This document shows positions 1 through 7,528 of a stretch of DNA of 64,000 nt, piece by piece (the stretch's first letter is position 1; every line of letters begins with the position of its first letter). The position numbers were made by a program, and so were the translations under genes. Below the pieces are notes generated by a model that worked only from the letters and a program-made list of their open reading frames with translations, searched no databases and was not told where the DNA came from. Source of the stretch: Pseudodesulfovibrio sp. S3. Its GTDB lineage: Bacteria > Desulfobacterota > Desulfovibrionia > Desulfovibrionales > Desulfovibrionaceae. Location: assembly GCF_004025585.1 (NCBI RefSeq), contig NZ_QTZO01000014.1:1-64000 (forward strand), given 5' to 3'.

Positions 1-77
1 CGTCAGATGGTTATAATGGACAGTCCCCTCTCCCTTCCGAAACTTTTTGTAGCCGCTTCGCGGAAAACGTTCTTCAT

Positions 78-228
78 GGAGCGACTCGGAGGCCAAAGGC
101 ATCCGACAGCAACTATCCCTCTCCAATATCATTGGAGCGCCTTGGATGCCAACGGCATCCAACAGCAGCTCTCCCACCCCGACACATTGGAGCGATTCGG
201 GTGCCAAAGGCACCCGACAGCGGCTCTC
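78..228. repeat. Tandem array of three covarying hairpin units
   Basis: Three imperfect units of about 40 to 47 bp lie at 78-124, 134-174 and 189-228. Each begins GGAGCG and ends in CTC or CTCC, and each holds a hairpin with an AAC or AAA loop. The stem sequences differ between units but stay paired: TTGGATGCC with GGCATCCAA, and CGGGTGCC with GGCACCCG. The same layout recurs at 49225-49395. No long open frame covers the units convincingly. They sit directly beyond the 123-bp element at 245-367. Confidence 0.75.
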
Positions 229-244
229 TTCCCACTCACGCGAT

Positions 245-367
245 GAGGCTTGGGAGAGTGGTGCAGATGTGCATTTTCTCGGGCGCAGCCGACCCGCAGC
301 CGTATCCCAATACGGCGAGGACTCGGCAAGGCCGAAAAATGTGCAGATGCGCCGCTATCCCAAGCCG
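245..367 (-). repeat. Structured 3'-UTR-type repeat element, copy 1
   Basis: Read on the minus strand, this element begins one base after the TAG of the M48 protease gene. An outer 9-bp stem pairs 247-255 with 358-366. Inside are conserved motifs seen on the plus strand as CAGATGTGCATTTT and AAAATGTGCAGATG. The centre is a GC-rich hairpin containing CCGTAT-CCCA-ATACGG. A second copy lies at 49409-49533 and a diverged third at 26060-26175. It does not look like a simple terminator because there is no T-run. Confidence 0.7.
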
Positions 368-368
368 C

Positions 369-1700
369 CTACCTTACGTAGCCCCACTCCACCAAACGGT
401 TGTAGGCGTGCTGGGCCTGATCGCCCTTGTTCACCTTTTGCAGGAATTGATAATATTCGCGGGCGGCCTGATCGCGGTTGCCCATGCCTTCCTGGGAATA
501 CCCCTTGAAGAAGCCGACATACGGATTGCCGGGCAATGCCTTGTCGTATCCCGCAAAGCTGTCATAGGCCTGATCGTACTTCTTGGCCTGAACCAGGAGC
601 ACGCCGCTGACCTGATGGGCCTGGGCCTCGCCCGGATACACCTGCTCGGCCTTCTGGGCATAGGGCAAAGCCGCATCATACTTCTTCTGGGCCATGAGCA
701 GCTTGGACATGAGCAAAAGGCCGGTATAGTCGTTCGGCGCCGCCTTCAGTGCCGTGCTCATCTTTCCCTCGGCCTCGACATATTTCTTCTCGCCGCCGAG
801 CTTTTCCGCCTGCTGCATGTCCTTGATGGCCGGACCGAGCTTGCGCAACTCCGCAGTGTTGTCCATATACCGCTCGCGGTACACCGCATATTCTTTCTTG
901 CCGAGATATTTTTCGTTGGCGGTCTTGCGGGCCGTGGACAGCCTCTCGGAACTCATTGGGTGGGTGGCGAACATGACTTCCAGTGCGCTCGGCTCACGGC
1001 CATGCTGCTCGTTGAGCATCTCCATGAGTCCGATCATACCGTCGGGGTTGTACTGTGCCCTGGTCATGTACTCCATGCCAAGGGCATCGGCCTGACGCTC
1101 GTCGTCCCGACTGTAGGAAGCCAGAAGCAGACCCGCGCCCAGGCCGCCCAGGCCCCCGGCCAGTGAGCCCCAGGCCCCGCCATACTTTGCCCCGATAACC
1201 GCTCCGCCGAGACCGGCCACACCGCCTATCACCATTTGCGAACTCAAGCGAGAAGACGTGTGCCGGGCATTGACATGGCCGATCTCGTGCCCGAGCAAAG
1301 CGGCCAGCTCGGCCTCATTGTCCACCTCGAGCATGATGCCGCGCGTGCAGGCGATGGTCCCGCCCGGAAAAGCGTAGGCGTTGACATAGTTGGCGTTAAC
1401 CACATTGTAATTAAAGGGCATCTGCGGCCGGTGTGACTTTTCGGACAGGGACTTGCCCACCCCGTTCACATACTCATTCAAGGCCATGTCCTGGGTCGTG
1501 CCATAATCGTTTGAGAGCTGCTGGGGCGAGGCATCGCGATCCATCTGGACCTCCTGCTCCTCGCTGACCAGCATGAACTGGCTCTGCCCCGTAACCGGGT
1601 TCTTTGCGCACCCGCCCAAGGTCAGGGCGGCGGCGGTCATGGTGCCCGCCTTCAGAAATTCACGGCGACTCAGTTGTCCGTCCCTATCTCTTCGTTTCAT
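369..1700 (-). CDS. M48 family metalloprotease with C-terminal TPR repeats, Tat-exported lipoprotein
   Basis: This is a 443-residue zinc metalloprotease of the BepA/LoiP kind, expected at the inner face of the outer membrane or in the periplasm. The N-terminus carries a twin-arginine motif (SRREFLK, about residues 11-17) and a lipobox-like LGGC with Cys31. The catalytic HEIGH motif is at 138-142, and a downstream ERQAD segment supplies the third zinc ligand. Residues of about 280-440 are TPR-like. Start 1700 is chosen because GGAG lies six bases upstream; an ATG at 1712 is also in frame. A Tat signal together with a lipobox is less common but known. BepA-like quality control of outer-membrane proteins is an inference. 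Confidence 0.9.
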   Translation of the reverse strand: MKRRDRDGQLSRREFLKAGTMTAAALTLGGCAKNPVTGQSQFMLVSEEQEVQMDRDASPQQLSNDYGTTQDMALNEYVNGVGKSLSEKSHRPQMPFNYNVVNANYVNAYAFPGGTIACTRGIMLEVDNEAELAALLGHEIGHVNARHTSSRLSSQMVIGGVAGLGGAVIGAKYGGAWGSLAGGLGGLGAGLLLASYSRDDERQADALGMEYMTRAQYNPDGMIGLMEMLNEQHGREPSALEVMFATHPMSSERLSTARKTANEKYLGKKEYAVYRERYMDNTAELRKLGPAIKDMQQAEKLGGEKKYVEAEGKMSTALKAAPNDYTGLLLMSKLLMAQKKYDAALPYAQKAEQVYPGEAQAHQVSGVLLVQAKKYDQAYDSFAGYDKALPGNPYVGFFKGYSQEGMGNRDQAAREYYQFLQKVNKGDQAQHAYNRLVEWGYVR

Positions 1701-1766
1701 TGTCATCTCCATTACTTGCCCGCACGATACCGCAAACCAAGGGCAACATTCAAGTCCGCACCGCTG

Positions 1767-1795
1767 TTGACACTGAACGCAGTATGGGACATTAT
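1767..1795 (+). promoter_or_regulatory. Probable sigma-70 promoter for the glutamine amidotransferase gene
   Basis: A perfect -35 TTGACA (1767-1772) is followed by a 17-base spacer and CATTAT (1790-1795). This leaves about 40 bases to the ATG at 1838. The position and spacing fit a housekeeping promoter. The divergent M48 gene starts at 1700. Confidence 0.6.
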
Positions 1796-1837
1796 TTCTT
1801 TAACACACCAACTTAACTACATTTTTGTAGGACAATT

Positions 1838-2554
1838 ATGACAAAATTTCTGATCATAAAGACCGGTGGCACCTTTGAAGACTATGCCGCCGAACAGGGC
1901 GATTTCGAACACTGGACCGCCGAAGGCATGGGCCTGGACTCGGGCCAGTGGGAATGTGTGGATGTACAGTCCGGAGAACGCCTGCCGACTCCGACCGGAT
2001 ACATCGGATGCGCCATTACCGGCTCCCACGACATGGTCACGGACAACGCCCAGTGGATTCGGGACACATCCGCTTGGGTAGGCAAAGCCGTGGAAGCGGG
2101 GCTTCCCTTGCTCGGCATCTGCTTCGGGCATCAGCTCATGGCCGATGCCCTGGGCGGCAAGGCGGGATACCACCCCAACGGACTGGAAATAGGCACCGCC
2201 ACCGTGACTCGCACCGAAGCATCCGACAACGACCCAATATTTTCCACCCTGCCCAAGGTTTTTCCCGGCCACGTGACCCATTCCCAGACCGCACTGGAAA
2301 TCCCCCCCGGAGCCGTACTCCTGGCCACCGGCAGCCATGACCCGCACCAGGCCTTTCGAGTGGGCGAAAATGCCTGGGCCGTGCAGTTCCACCCCGAATT
2401 CGATGTGGCGGCCATACTCCATTACATTGACCTGCGGGAAGAAACCATTGCCGAACAGGGGCTGAACATAGACACCATCCGCAAGACCGTGAAGGAAACG
2501 CCGGACTCGGCGTCAATACTGAAGCTGTTCGCCGACTATTGCCGGAGCCTATGA
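1838..2554 (+). CDS. Class I glutamine amidotransferase-like protein
   Basis: This 238-residue stand-alone GATase1 domain resembles the YfeJ/GMP-synthase-like amidotransferases. The nucleophile elbow GICFGHQ puts the catalytic Cys at 95, and QFHPEF supplies His185 and Glu187, so the triad is complete. Such proteins hydrolyse glutamine or gamma-glutamyl substrates in the cytoplasm; the acceptor is unknown because no synthase domain is attached or adjacent. TAGGA lies before the ATG. The last six bases overlap the stop of the converging small membrane protein gene. Confidence 0.85.
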   Translation: MTKFLIIKTGGTFEDYAAEQGDFEHWTAEGMGLDSGQWECVDVQSGERLPTPTGYIGCAITGSHDMVTDNAQWIRDTSAWVGKAVEAGLPLLGICFGHQLMADALGGKAGYHPNGLEIGTATVTRTEASDNDPIFSTLPKVFPGHVTHSQTALEIPPGAVLLATGSHDPHQAFRVGENAWAVQFHPEFDVAAILHYIDLREETIAEQGLNIDTIRKTVKETPDSASILKLFADYCRSL

Positions 2555-2800
2555 GCAGGAACTCATCACCGCCCCGAGCAGGATCAGGCACAGAACAAAC
2601 CAGAAGATCGCTTTAGCGAAGGAAAGAACACTGTTCACACACCCCCTGATAATCGTGGGCCTGCATTCGCACCCCGCATCCAGCCATTCCGTGCTGTCGT
2701 ATCGATATTCCACATGAACCTTGCTTCCCTCGGGAACGTGCACGGCCACGTTTTCACCGTCTGACACGGTGATGCATATGTCCTGCTTCTCTTTGGGCAT
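2549..2800 (-). CDS. Small membrane-anchored protein of unknown function
   Basis: This is an 83-residue protein. The first ~50 residues are soluble and include a Cys-rich stretch (DAGCECRP). Residues ~61-80 form one hydrophobic helix (AIFWFVLCLILLGAV), so it is probably tail-anchored. AGGAG precedes the ATG at good spacing. I do not recognise the family. It converges with the amidotransferase gene, and the two stop codons overlap by six bases. Confidence 0.6.
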   Translation of the reverse strand: MPKEKQDICITVSDGENVAVHVPEGSKVHVEYRYDSTEWLDAGCECRPTIIRGCVNSVLSFAKAIFWFVLCLILLGAVMSSCS

Positions 2801-2928
2801 GGGCTGCTCCTGACCAAAGCATACACCCGATACCGGAAGAGGGTCAAAGGAACGTTGCCATCATCGACAGGCGGCTGTCGAACCAAACACACTTGCCTGA
2901 TTTCCCCTGCTCGCGTAAGGGACGGAAT

Positions 2929-3321
2929 ATGAAGCATTTTTTCTTCCTGCTCGCCATTGCCGGTCTGGTTGTCTTCTGGGGAATGGGCACAAACATCCCC
3001 AACCGCCTGTTCTGGAACAACCTGGATGTGACGGTCACGGCCTACAACTCCACCCGCGCCCAGACCAGCGGCAACCCCAATGTGGCCGCCTGGAACAACC
3101 GGCTCAAGCCCGGCATGAAATGCATCGCGGTTTCGCGCGACCTCATCCCCATGGGGCTGGACAACCAGACCGAGGTATATATCGAGGGGCTGGGCGGCCC
3201 GTACCTGGTACTGGACAAGATGAACCGGCGTTTCAAGCACCGCATCGACGTCTACTTCGGCAAGAACGTCAAGGCCGCCCGCGAGTTCGGCGAACGCAAG
3301 GCCACCATCTACTGGCGCTAG
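2929..3321 (+). CDS. 3D-domain (RlpA/MltA barrel-like) exported protein
   Basis: This is a 130-residue protein with an N-terminal signal anchor (MKHFFFLLAIAGLVVFWG) followed by a 3D-type domain. Recognisable parts are VTVTAYNST, AVSRDL, VYIEGLG and LDKMN-RRFKHRIDVYF, where the conserved aspartates give the family its name. The fold is shared with MltA and other cell-wall-active proteins; a peptidoglycan-related periplasmic role is inferred. An earlier in-frame ATG (2893) exists, but 2929 starts at the signal sequence with GGGACGG upstream. A paralogue with the same domain is at 62202-62696. Confidence 0.8.
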   Translation: MKHFFFLLAIAGLVVFWGMGTNIPNRLFWNNLDVTVTAYNSTRAQTSGNPNVAAWNNRLKPGMKCIAVSRDLIPMGLDNQTEVYIEGLGGPYLVLDKMNRRFKHRIDVYFGKNVKAAREFGERKATIYWR

Positions 3322-3337
3322 ACCGCCCCACTCTTGA

Positions 3338-3628
3338 TCATACTTCCTTGAATCCGGCCAGATCCGGGGCGGTCATGGACGGCAGGAATTCCACTATGTC
3401 GTATTCGGCCACCCCCTCCCGAAGGAACGGATCCTCGGCAATGATCCCTTGGACCTCGGCCAGGGAACCGGCCCGGGCCACGATGACCCCGCCCGTACGC
3501 GGCTCCCTGCGGCCCGAGAACAGGAACTGCCCGGATGCATAATGCTCTTTCAGGTAGGTGATATGGGCTGGTATGAGACGGTCGATCTCGGACAGCGGCT
3601 TGACGTAGGTGAGGTTGAGGATGAACAT
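3338..3628 (-). CDS. YciI family protein
   Basis: This 96-residue protein is the usual size for a YciI (YCII-related) domain, a dimeric alpha/beta ferredoxin-like fold. Visible family features are the N-terminal beta strand MFILNLTY, the conserved His in PAHITYLKEHY, GQFLFSGRREP and the late EDPF.REGVAEYDIVEF segment. The biochemical role of the family is largely undefined. AAGGAG precedes the ATG. It is followed downstream by a convergent 3D-domain gene with a 16-base gap. Confidence 0.85.
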   Translation of the reverse strand: MFILNLTYVKPLSEIDRLIPAHITYLKEHYASGQFLFSGRREPRTGGVIVARAGSLAEVQGIIAEDPFLREGVAEYDIVEFLPSMTAPDLAGFKEV

Positions 3629-3684
3629 GCGGCAGTCTCCTTTTTTACTGATGCTATTTCAAGGCAAGGGGGGGGGCCGCAGGG

Positions 3685-4032
3685 TCAATCATGAGCGGGA
3701 CGGCCGACCCCGTGATTTCTCGCCGGATATTCGATGATCCCCTTGTGGTCGTCGATGAAGGATGTAGCCCCGTAGGTTCGGACAGGCAGTCCACAGGCTT
3801 TGCCCGAATCGGCCGGGATCAGGCAGTGACAGGCCTGGTTTTCCTTGCCCAGGATTTCAATGATCGCCGGGCACGGACGCGGGAAATCGACCTTGACGAC
3901 GTCGATCATCCCCCTGACTTCGGGATAATAACTGAGCCGTCCTTCCAGGATCGCGCATTCCGGTCAGCAGAGAGGACCGCCCATGCCGTGCATGACCCCC
4001 CAGGAAGGGTGAAAAGAATGTCCTTCAGACAT
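3685..4032 (-). CDS. DUF3088-like thioredoxin-fold protein with in-frame TGA at the redox Cys; candidate selenoprotein or decayed gene
   Basis: The frame from the ATG at 4032 to the stop at 3685 is open for 115 codons except for one TGA at 3964-3966, codon 23. The context reads GGPLC-(TGA)-PECAILEG. From memory of DUF3088 proteins, this site is the first Cys of a CPxC motif, so selenocysteine would give UPEC. Flanking text matches the family: LSYYPEVRGMIDVVKVDFPR, LGKENQAC and a C-terminal NHGVGRPAH. Against an active protein, several family positions look altered: His for Pro after QAC, PRPC, and YPARN. ATG 4041 is an alternative start. After the TGA alone, only 74 residues would start at 3909. 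Confidence 0.5.
3936..3956 (-). promoter_or_regulatory. Possible bacterial SECIS stem-loop
   Basis: Starting 8 bases after the in-frame TGA, the minus-strand RNA can pair GC-CG-UCCU with AGGA-CG-GC, with single-base bulges and an apical GGA loop. The apical loop begins about 18 bases beyond the TGA and starts with G, which fits the spacing described for bacterial SECIS elements. The stem is short and could be chance, so it only supports the selenocysteine reading weakly. Confidence 0.35.
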
Positions 4033-4088
4033 CCATCTCATCGGAATAGAACGTCTTTTAAAACACAACCCCCGCTTTCCGGCAACAG

Positions 4089-4120
4089 AAAAGGCCCCGA
4101 AAACATGCTCGGGGCCTTTG
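4089..4120 (-). terminator. Rho-independent terminator after ald
   Basis: AAGGCCCCGA at 4091-4100 pairs perfectly with TCGGGGCCTT at 4109-4118. It lies 21 bases beyond the ald stop codon and ahead of the DUF3088-like gene. It is followed on the minus strand by a short T-rich run. Confidence 0.8.
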
Positions 4121-4140
4121 GTTTTCCGTATGCAGGACAG

Positions 4141-5253
4141 TTACATCTGGGCCAGGGCCTCTTCGGGAGTCAGGGACTCCAGGTTGAGGGCCGCGCCCAC
4201 GGCCGGGCAGGTCAGCTTGCCGTTCCAGGTGTTCAGACCGAGCGCCAGACCCGGATCGTCCTTGAGGGCGGCCAATCCCTTGGCAGCCAGACGGAGGGCA
4301 TAGGGAGCGGTCTGGTTGACCAGGGCAAAGGTGGAGGTACGGGGCACTGCACCGGGCATGTTGGCCACGCCGTAGTGGACCACGCCGTCCACGTCGTAGA
4401 CCGGATGGTCATGGGTGGTGGCATGGATGGTTTCCACGCAACCGCCCTGGTCCACGGCCACGTCGACGATGACCGAACCCTTCTTCATGAGCGGGATCAT
4501 GTCCTTGGTGATGAGGTTGGGGGCCTTTGCGCCGGGCAGGAGTACGGCACCGATGACCAGGTCGGCGCGGGCAACCATCTGGCGGATGTTCGGCTCGGTG
4601 GACATCATGGTGGTGATACGGCCCTGGAACACTTCGTCCAGGTACTGAAGGCGCTGGTGGGAAAGATCGAGAATGGTCACGCGGGCGCCCATGCCCATGG
4701 CGATGCGGGCCGCGTTGGTGCCGACCACGCCGCCGCCGATGACCAGCACTTCAGCCGGATACACGCCGGGCACGCCGCCCAGCAGGATGCCCTGACCGCC
4801 CTGGGTCTTCTCCAGGTAGTGCGCGCCCACCTGGGTGGCCATGCGGCCGGCCACTTCGGACATGGGGGTGAGCAGGGGCAGGGTGTGGTCCGGGGACTCG
4901 ACGGTCTCATAGGCGATGCCGGTGGTACCGGACTCCAGCAGGGCGTGGGTCAGGGATTCGGCGGCAGCCAAATGCAGATAGGTGAACAGGAGCAGCCCCT
5001 TGCGCAGGTACTTGAACTCGGACTCCAGCGGTTCCTTGACCTTGATCACCATCTCGGCGGCCCAGGCCTCTGCGGCGGAAACCATTTTCGCGCCCGCAGC
5101 GGTGTAATCGGCATCGGCCAACCCGCTGCCCAGGCCTGCACCGGCCTCGACCAGCACTTCGTTGCCCTGGCGAACCAGGGATTCAACAGCGCCGGGCGTC
5201 ATGGAAACACGATTCTCCAATGTTTTGATTTCTTTCGGGATACCTATAATCAT
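4141..5253 (-). CDS. ald: Alanine dehydrogenase
   Basis: This 370-residue enzyme has the normal length for NAD-dependent L-alanine dehydrogenase, which interconverts alanine with pyruvate and ammonia in the cytoplasm. The N-terminus [10 protein letters not shown] and [10 protein letters not shown] is the family signature. The Rossmann segment [20 protein letters not shown] is near residues 170-190, and the [10 protein letters not shown] motif is further on. AAGGAG stands in front of the ATG. An Lrp-type regulator gene lies 46 bases upstream on the same strand, which suggests amino-acid-responsive control. A strong terminator follows. Confidence 0.97.
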   Translation of the reverse strand: MIIGIPKEIKTLENRVSMTPGAVESLVRQGNEVLVEAGAGLGSGLADADYTAAGAKMVSAAEAWAAEMVIKVKEPLESEFKYLRKGLLLFTYLHLAAAESLTHALLESGTTGIAYETVESPDHTLPLLTPMSEVAGRMATQVGAHYLEKTQGGQGILLGGVPGVYPAEVLVIGGGVVGTNAARIAMGMGARVTILDLSHQRLQYLDEVFQGRITTMMSTEPNIRQMVARADLVIGAVLLPGAKAPNLITKDMIPLMKKGSVIVDVAVDQGGCVETIHATTHDHPVYDVDGVVHYGVANMPGAVPRTSTFALVNQTAPYALRLAAKGLAALKDDPGLALGLNTWNGKLTCPAVGAALNLESLTPEEALAQM

Positions 5254-5299
5254 CTGCTGCTCCTTTGGAAAAACTTTCCGCCCGAAACCGGCGGGAACG

Positions 5300-5782
5300 T
5301 TATATGGTGAAAGTGTCGACCACGGCGTCGGGCAACAGAAGCCACTTGCGCCGGGATTTCATGACAACAAAGGACTCGGAGGCATTGATGCCGCCCACCT
5401 TGGACAGATCCTGATTCAGAAATTCATAGAGGTCGTCCATTTCGTCCTGACAAACGATCTCCACGAAGATATCGTAGCGTCCCGTGACCACCGCGCACCA
5501 GTTTACGCGCGGCAGGGAGCCTATCTGGTCCAGCTTCTCGCCGAGCTGCTCGTGGCTCATCAGGCTGATGCCCACCAGTGCCACGGTCAGTCCCTTGACT
5601 CTTGAAGGGTTGACCAGGCCGGCCACCTTGAGGGCCCCCGCCTTGATAAGATTTTGCATGCGCGAACGAACTGTGGGAGCGGTCACACCCGTGGCCACAC
5701 CGATCTTGCCCGGTGACAACTGCCCGTCGCGAGTCAGTTCGGCCACCAGCCGCTTGTCTTGGGAGTCCAAAGCATTCTTCAT
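5300..5782 (-). CDS. Lrp/AsnC family transcriptional regulator
   Basis: This 160-residue protein is a typical Lrp/AsnC regulator. An N-terminal winged helix-turn-helix ([12 protein letters not shown] ... [19 protein letters not shown], residues ~5-50) is followed by a RAM effector-binding domain (residues ~65-150, including [15 protein letters not shown]). Such proteins bind amino acids and form octamers on DNA. It is cotranscribed with ald, so control of alanine catabolism is the simplest role. A TTGACA -35 box lies in the AT-rich DNA upstream. Confidence 0.93.
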   Translation of the reverse strand: MKNALDSQDKRLVAELTRDGQLSPGKIGVATGVTAPTVRSRMQNLIKAGALKVAGLVNPSRVKGLTVALVGISLMSHEQLGEKLDQIGSLPRVNWCAVVTGRYDIFVEIVCQDEMDDLYEFLNQDLSKVGGINASESFVVMKSRRKWLLLPDAVVDTFTI

Positions 5783-5824
5783 TTTGTTGCTCTAGTTTTT
5801 CTATTTTGAAAACTTGATATATTT

Positions 5825-5854
5825 TTTTTATCTAAAAAGTAAAAATGTTGTCAA
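5825..5854 (-). promoter_or_regulatory. Possible promoter of the lrp-ald operon
   Basis: The 5783-5880 stretch is strikingly AT-rich compared with its surroundings. On the minus strand it holds TTGACA (5854-5849) followed about 17-18 bases later by an A-rich -10-like hexamer. The -35 is perfect and the -10 is poor, as expected if an activator helps. Confidence 0.4.
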
Positions 5855-5936
5855 TAATATTTTTAAAAAATTCTCTTTCGGCGTGAAGAAAGAGCCGGAC
5901 ACGGGTGGCCGTCGTCAGAAGAAAGGATCCCGGTGA

Positions 5937-7376
5937 TCAGGAAGTCAGGCTGCTGATGAAAAGCGCGGTGCCGAACAGGCCGATGGCCCCTGCTCCGCAG
6001 ACGGACAGGGCCGCGTACATGACATTGAAAACCTTGCGGTTGCGGCCTGACAGCGTGAGTGTGGCGGATCGTGTCGAGACAGCAGCCCAGGCGAACAGGG
6101 TCGTGGTCAGCCCCATGCCCGCCGCCATGACGACCAGGGCGAGCAGCCCGATCCAGAAGATGTTCAGACCGATGGAGAAGGCCAGTATGACCGCGGCTCC
6201 GGGACAGGGAATCAGCCCGGTGACAAAGGACACGGCCAGGATGGATTTCACGTTGCCGGAGCCGTCCTGATCCAGCTGATGATCGCAGGACGGGTCGGCC
6301 AACATGCCCCCCTTGAGCACGTCGCGAACGGCCTTGATCAACAGGAACAATCCCATCAGGGCCAGGAGCGCGTAGCTGGCGGGTTGCAGGGCGCGGCTGG
6401 CAGCGGCGAATCCGCCCATGCCCGTGGAAAAAACCAGGTAGGCGATGCCCACTGCCACCGCCGCCGATCCCATGTGGACGAAGGTAATGGCGTTGCCCAT
6501 GAGCGCCCCGTGAAAGAACGATCCGGGATTGCTCAGGAAATAGGAGCAGACCACGGCCTTGCCGTGTCCCGGTCCCACGGCATGGACCACACCGTAAATA
6601 AAGGCCAATCCCAGGAACATCCACAGGGCCGGGCCAAAGGGGTCATCCTTGAGCTTCATGCCGAAACCGTTGAGGCGCTGGGTGAGCTGCTTCTGAGTGG
6701 ACCGCACCATGTCCATGGCCCTGGTCATGAGGCCGGGCGCTTCAACGGTCTGGAGAGACACGGCCTGGGGTGCCGTATCGGAAGAAGCGGACACGCTCAG
6801 ATGCACGGCATTGGGAACGATGTATTGCCAATAGGTATGATCCTTGGCGGGCTGAATGGAGTGACTGACCTGGATCAAGCCGTTCACCTCGAAACTGATT
6901 CCGCCCTCGGCGTACACGACATCGGAATAGTATTCCTTGTCGAACACGGCCATGCGGAAGCCCTGGATCTCGGCAAGAGGCAGGTTCAGGGGAACATCGA
7001 AGTCATAGACCAGGCGATCACCGGCCAGGGAGGCCTTGAATCCCCTGGCCTCCGTCACCGGAATACGGCGGCCCCCGGTCTCGATGAGCGTAAAGTAGCC
7101 GTAGTTGGCCAAGTACTCGAAAGCCCCCGTGCGGATTGTTTCCTGGGCTTCCGGGGAATTCAGGGTCGCGGCATCCAGTTCCAGCTCGCCCAGTATGGCC
7201 TGGGTGAATATCTCGTCAAAGAGCCAGTTCTGATGCACGCCGGTCAATCCTGTGTCGTCCAGCCTGAACAGCAGGGAGACATCCACAAAGACATGCGGAT
7301 GAGCCGATGCCGGGACAGGCAACAAGGCCAGGCAGAGTGTGACCAGCAGGGAAAGGGTGACCAGTGACGTGCGCAT
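5937..7376 (-). CDS. DUF1007 domain fused to NicO/RcnA-type nickel-cobalt efflux permease
   Basis: This is a 479-residue two-part protein. After a signal peptide (MRTSLVTLSLL...PASA) comes a periplasmic DUF1007 domain of about 190 residues, beginning HPHVFVDVS. A linker leads to a membrane domain of the NicO/RcnA type. Its first helix carries HAVGPGHGKAVV, the HX4-H-like metal motif, and a His-bearing cytoplasmic loop contains DPSCDHQLD. The family exports or imports Ni or Co. The two parts are often separate neighbouring genes, so this is a natural fusion. The start at 7376 is set by the signal peptide; no clear ribosome site is visible. Confidence 0.85.
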   Translation of the reverse strand: MRTSLVTLSLLVTLCLALLPVPASAHPHVFVDVSLLFRLDDTGLTGVHQNWLFDEIFTQAILGELELDAATLNSPEAQETIRTGAFEYLANYGYFTLIETGGRRIPVTEARGFKASLAGDRLVYDFDVPLNLPLAEIQGFRMAVFDKEYYSDVVYAEGGISFEVNGLIQVSHSIQPAKDHTYWQYIVPNAVHLSVSASSDTAPQAVSLQTVEAPGLMTRAMDMVRSTQKQLTQRLNGFGMKLKDDPFGPALWMFLGLAFIYGVVHAVGPGHGKAVVCSYFLSNPGSFFHGALMGNAITFVHMGSAAVAVGIAYLVFSTGMGGFAAASRALQPASYALLALMGLFLLIKAVRDVLKGGMLADPSCDHQLDQDGSGNVKSILAVSFVTGLIPCPGAAVILAFSIGLNIFWIGLLALVVMAAGMGLTTTLFAWAAVSTRSATLTLSGRNRKVFNVMYAALSVCGAGAIGLFGTALFISSLTS

Positions 7377-7528
7377 ATTCGTTGCCCGGAGGAATACTGG
7401 AGAGCCGTGGAGAATGCAAGACCGGTCCATGGCGTCTTGTGTTGAATCATAAAAAACAGGCTGACCTGTTGATTTTTATGTCGATGCATCATATCTGATA
7501 CGCTCTAATCGACTATCAGGATTCATTC

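Noticed and set aside
78-228. Possible CRISPR array
   Set aside because: Units are hairpins that vary along their whole length, without a constant repeat and unique spacers, and no cas gene is present.
132-1166. A 344-codon plus-strand frame through the repeat region and antisense to the M48 gene
   Set aside because: It runs through the structured repeats and then opposite a clear protease gene.
3691-5310. A 539-codon plus-strand frame opposite ald and lrp
   Set aside because: It mirrors the codon bias of the clear ald gene, has a low-complexity Gly/His/Gln-rich composition and no domain.
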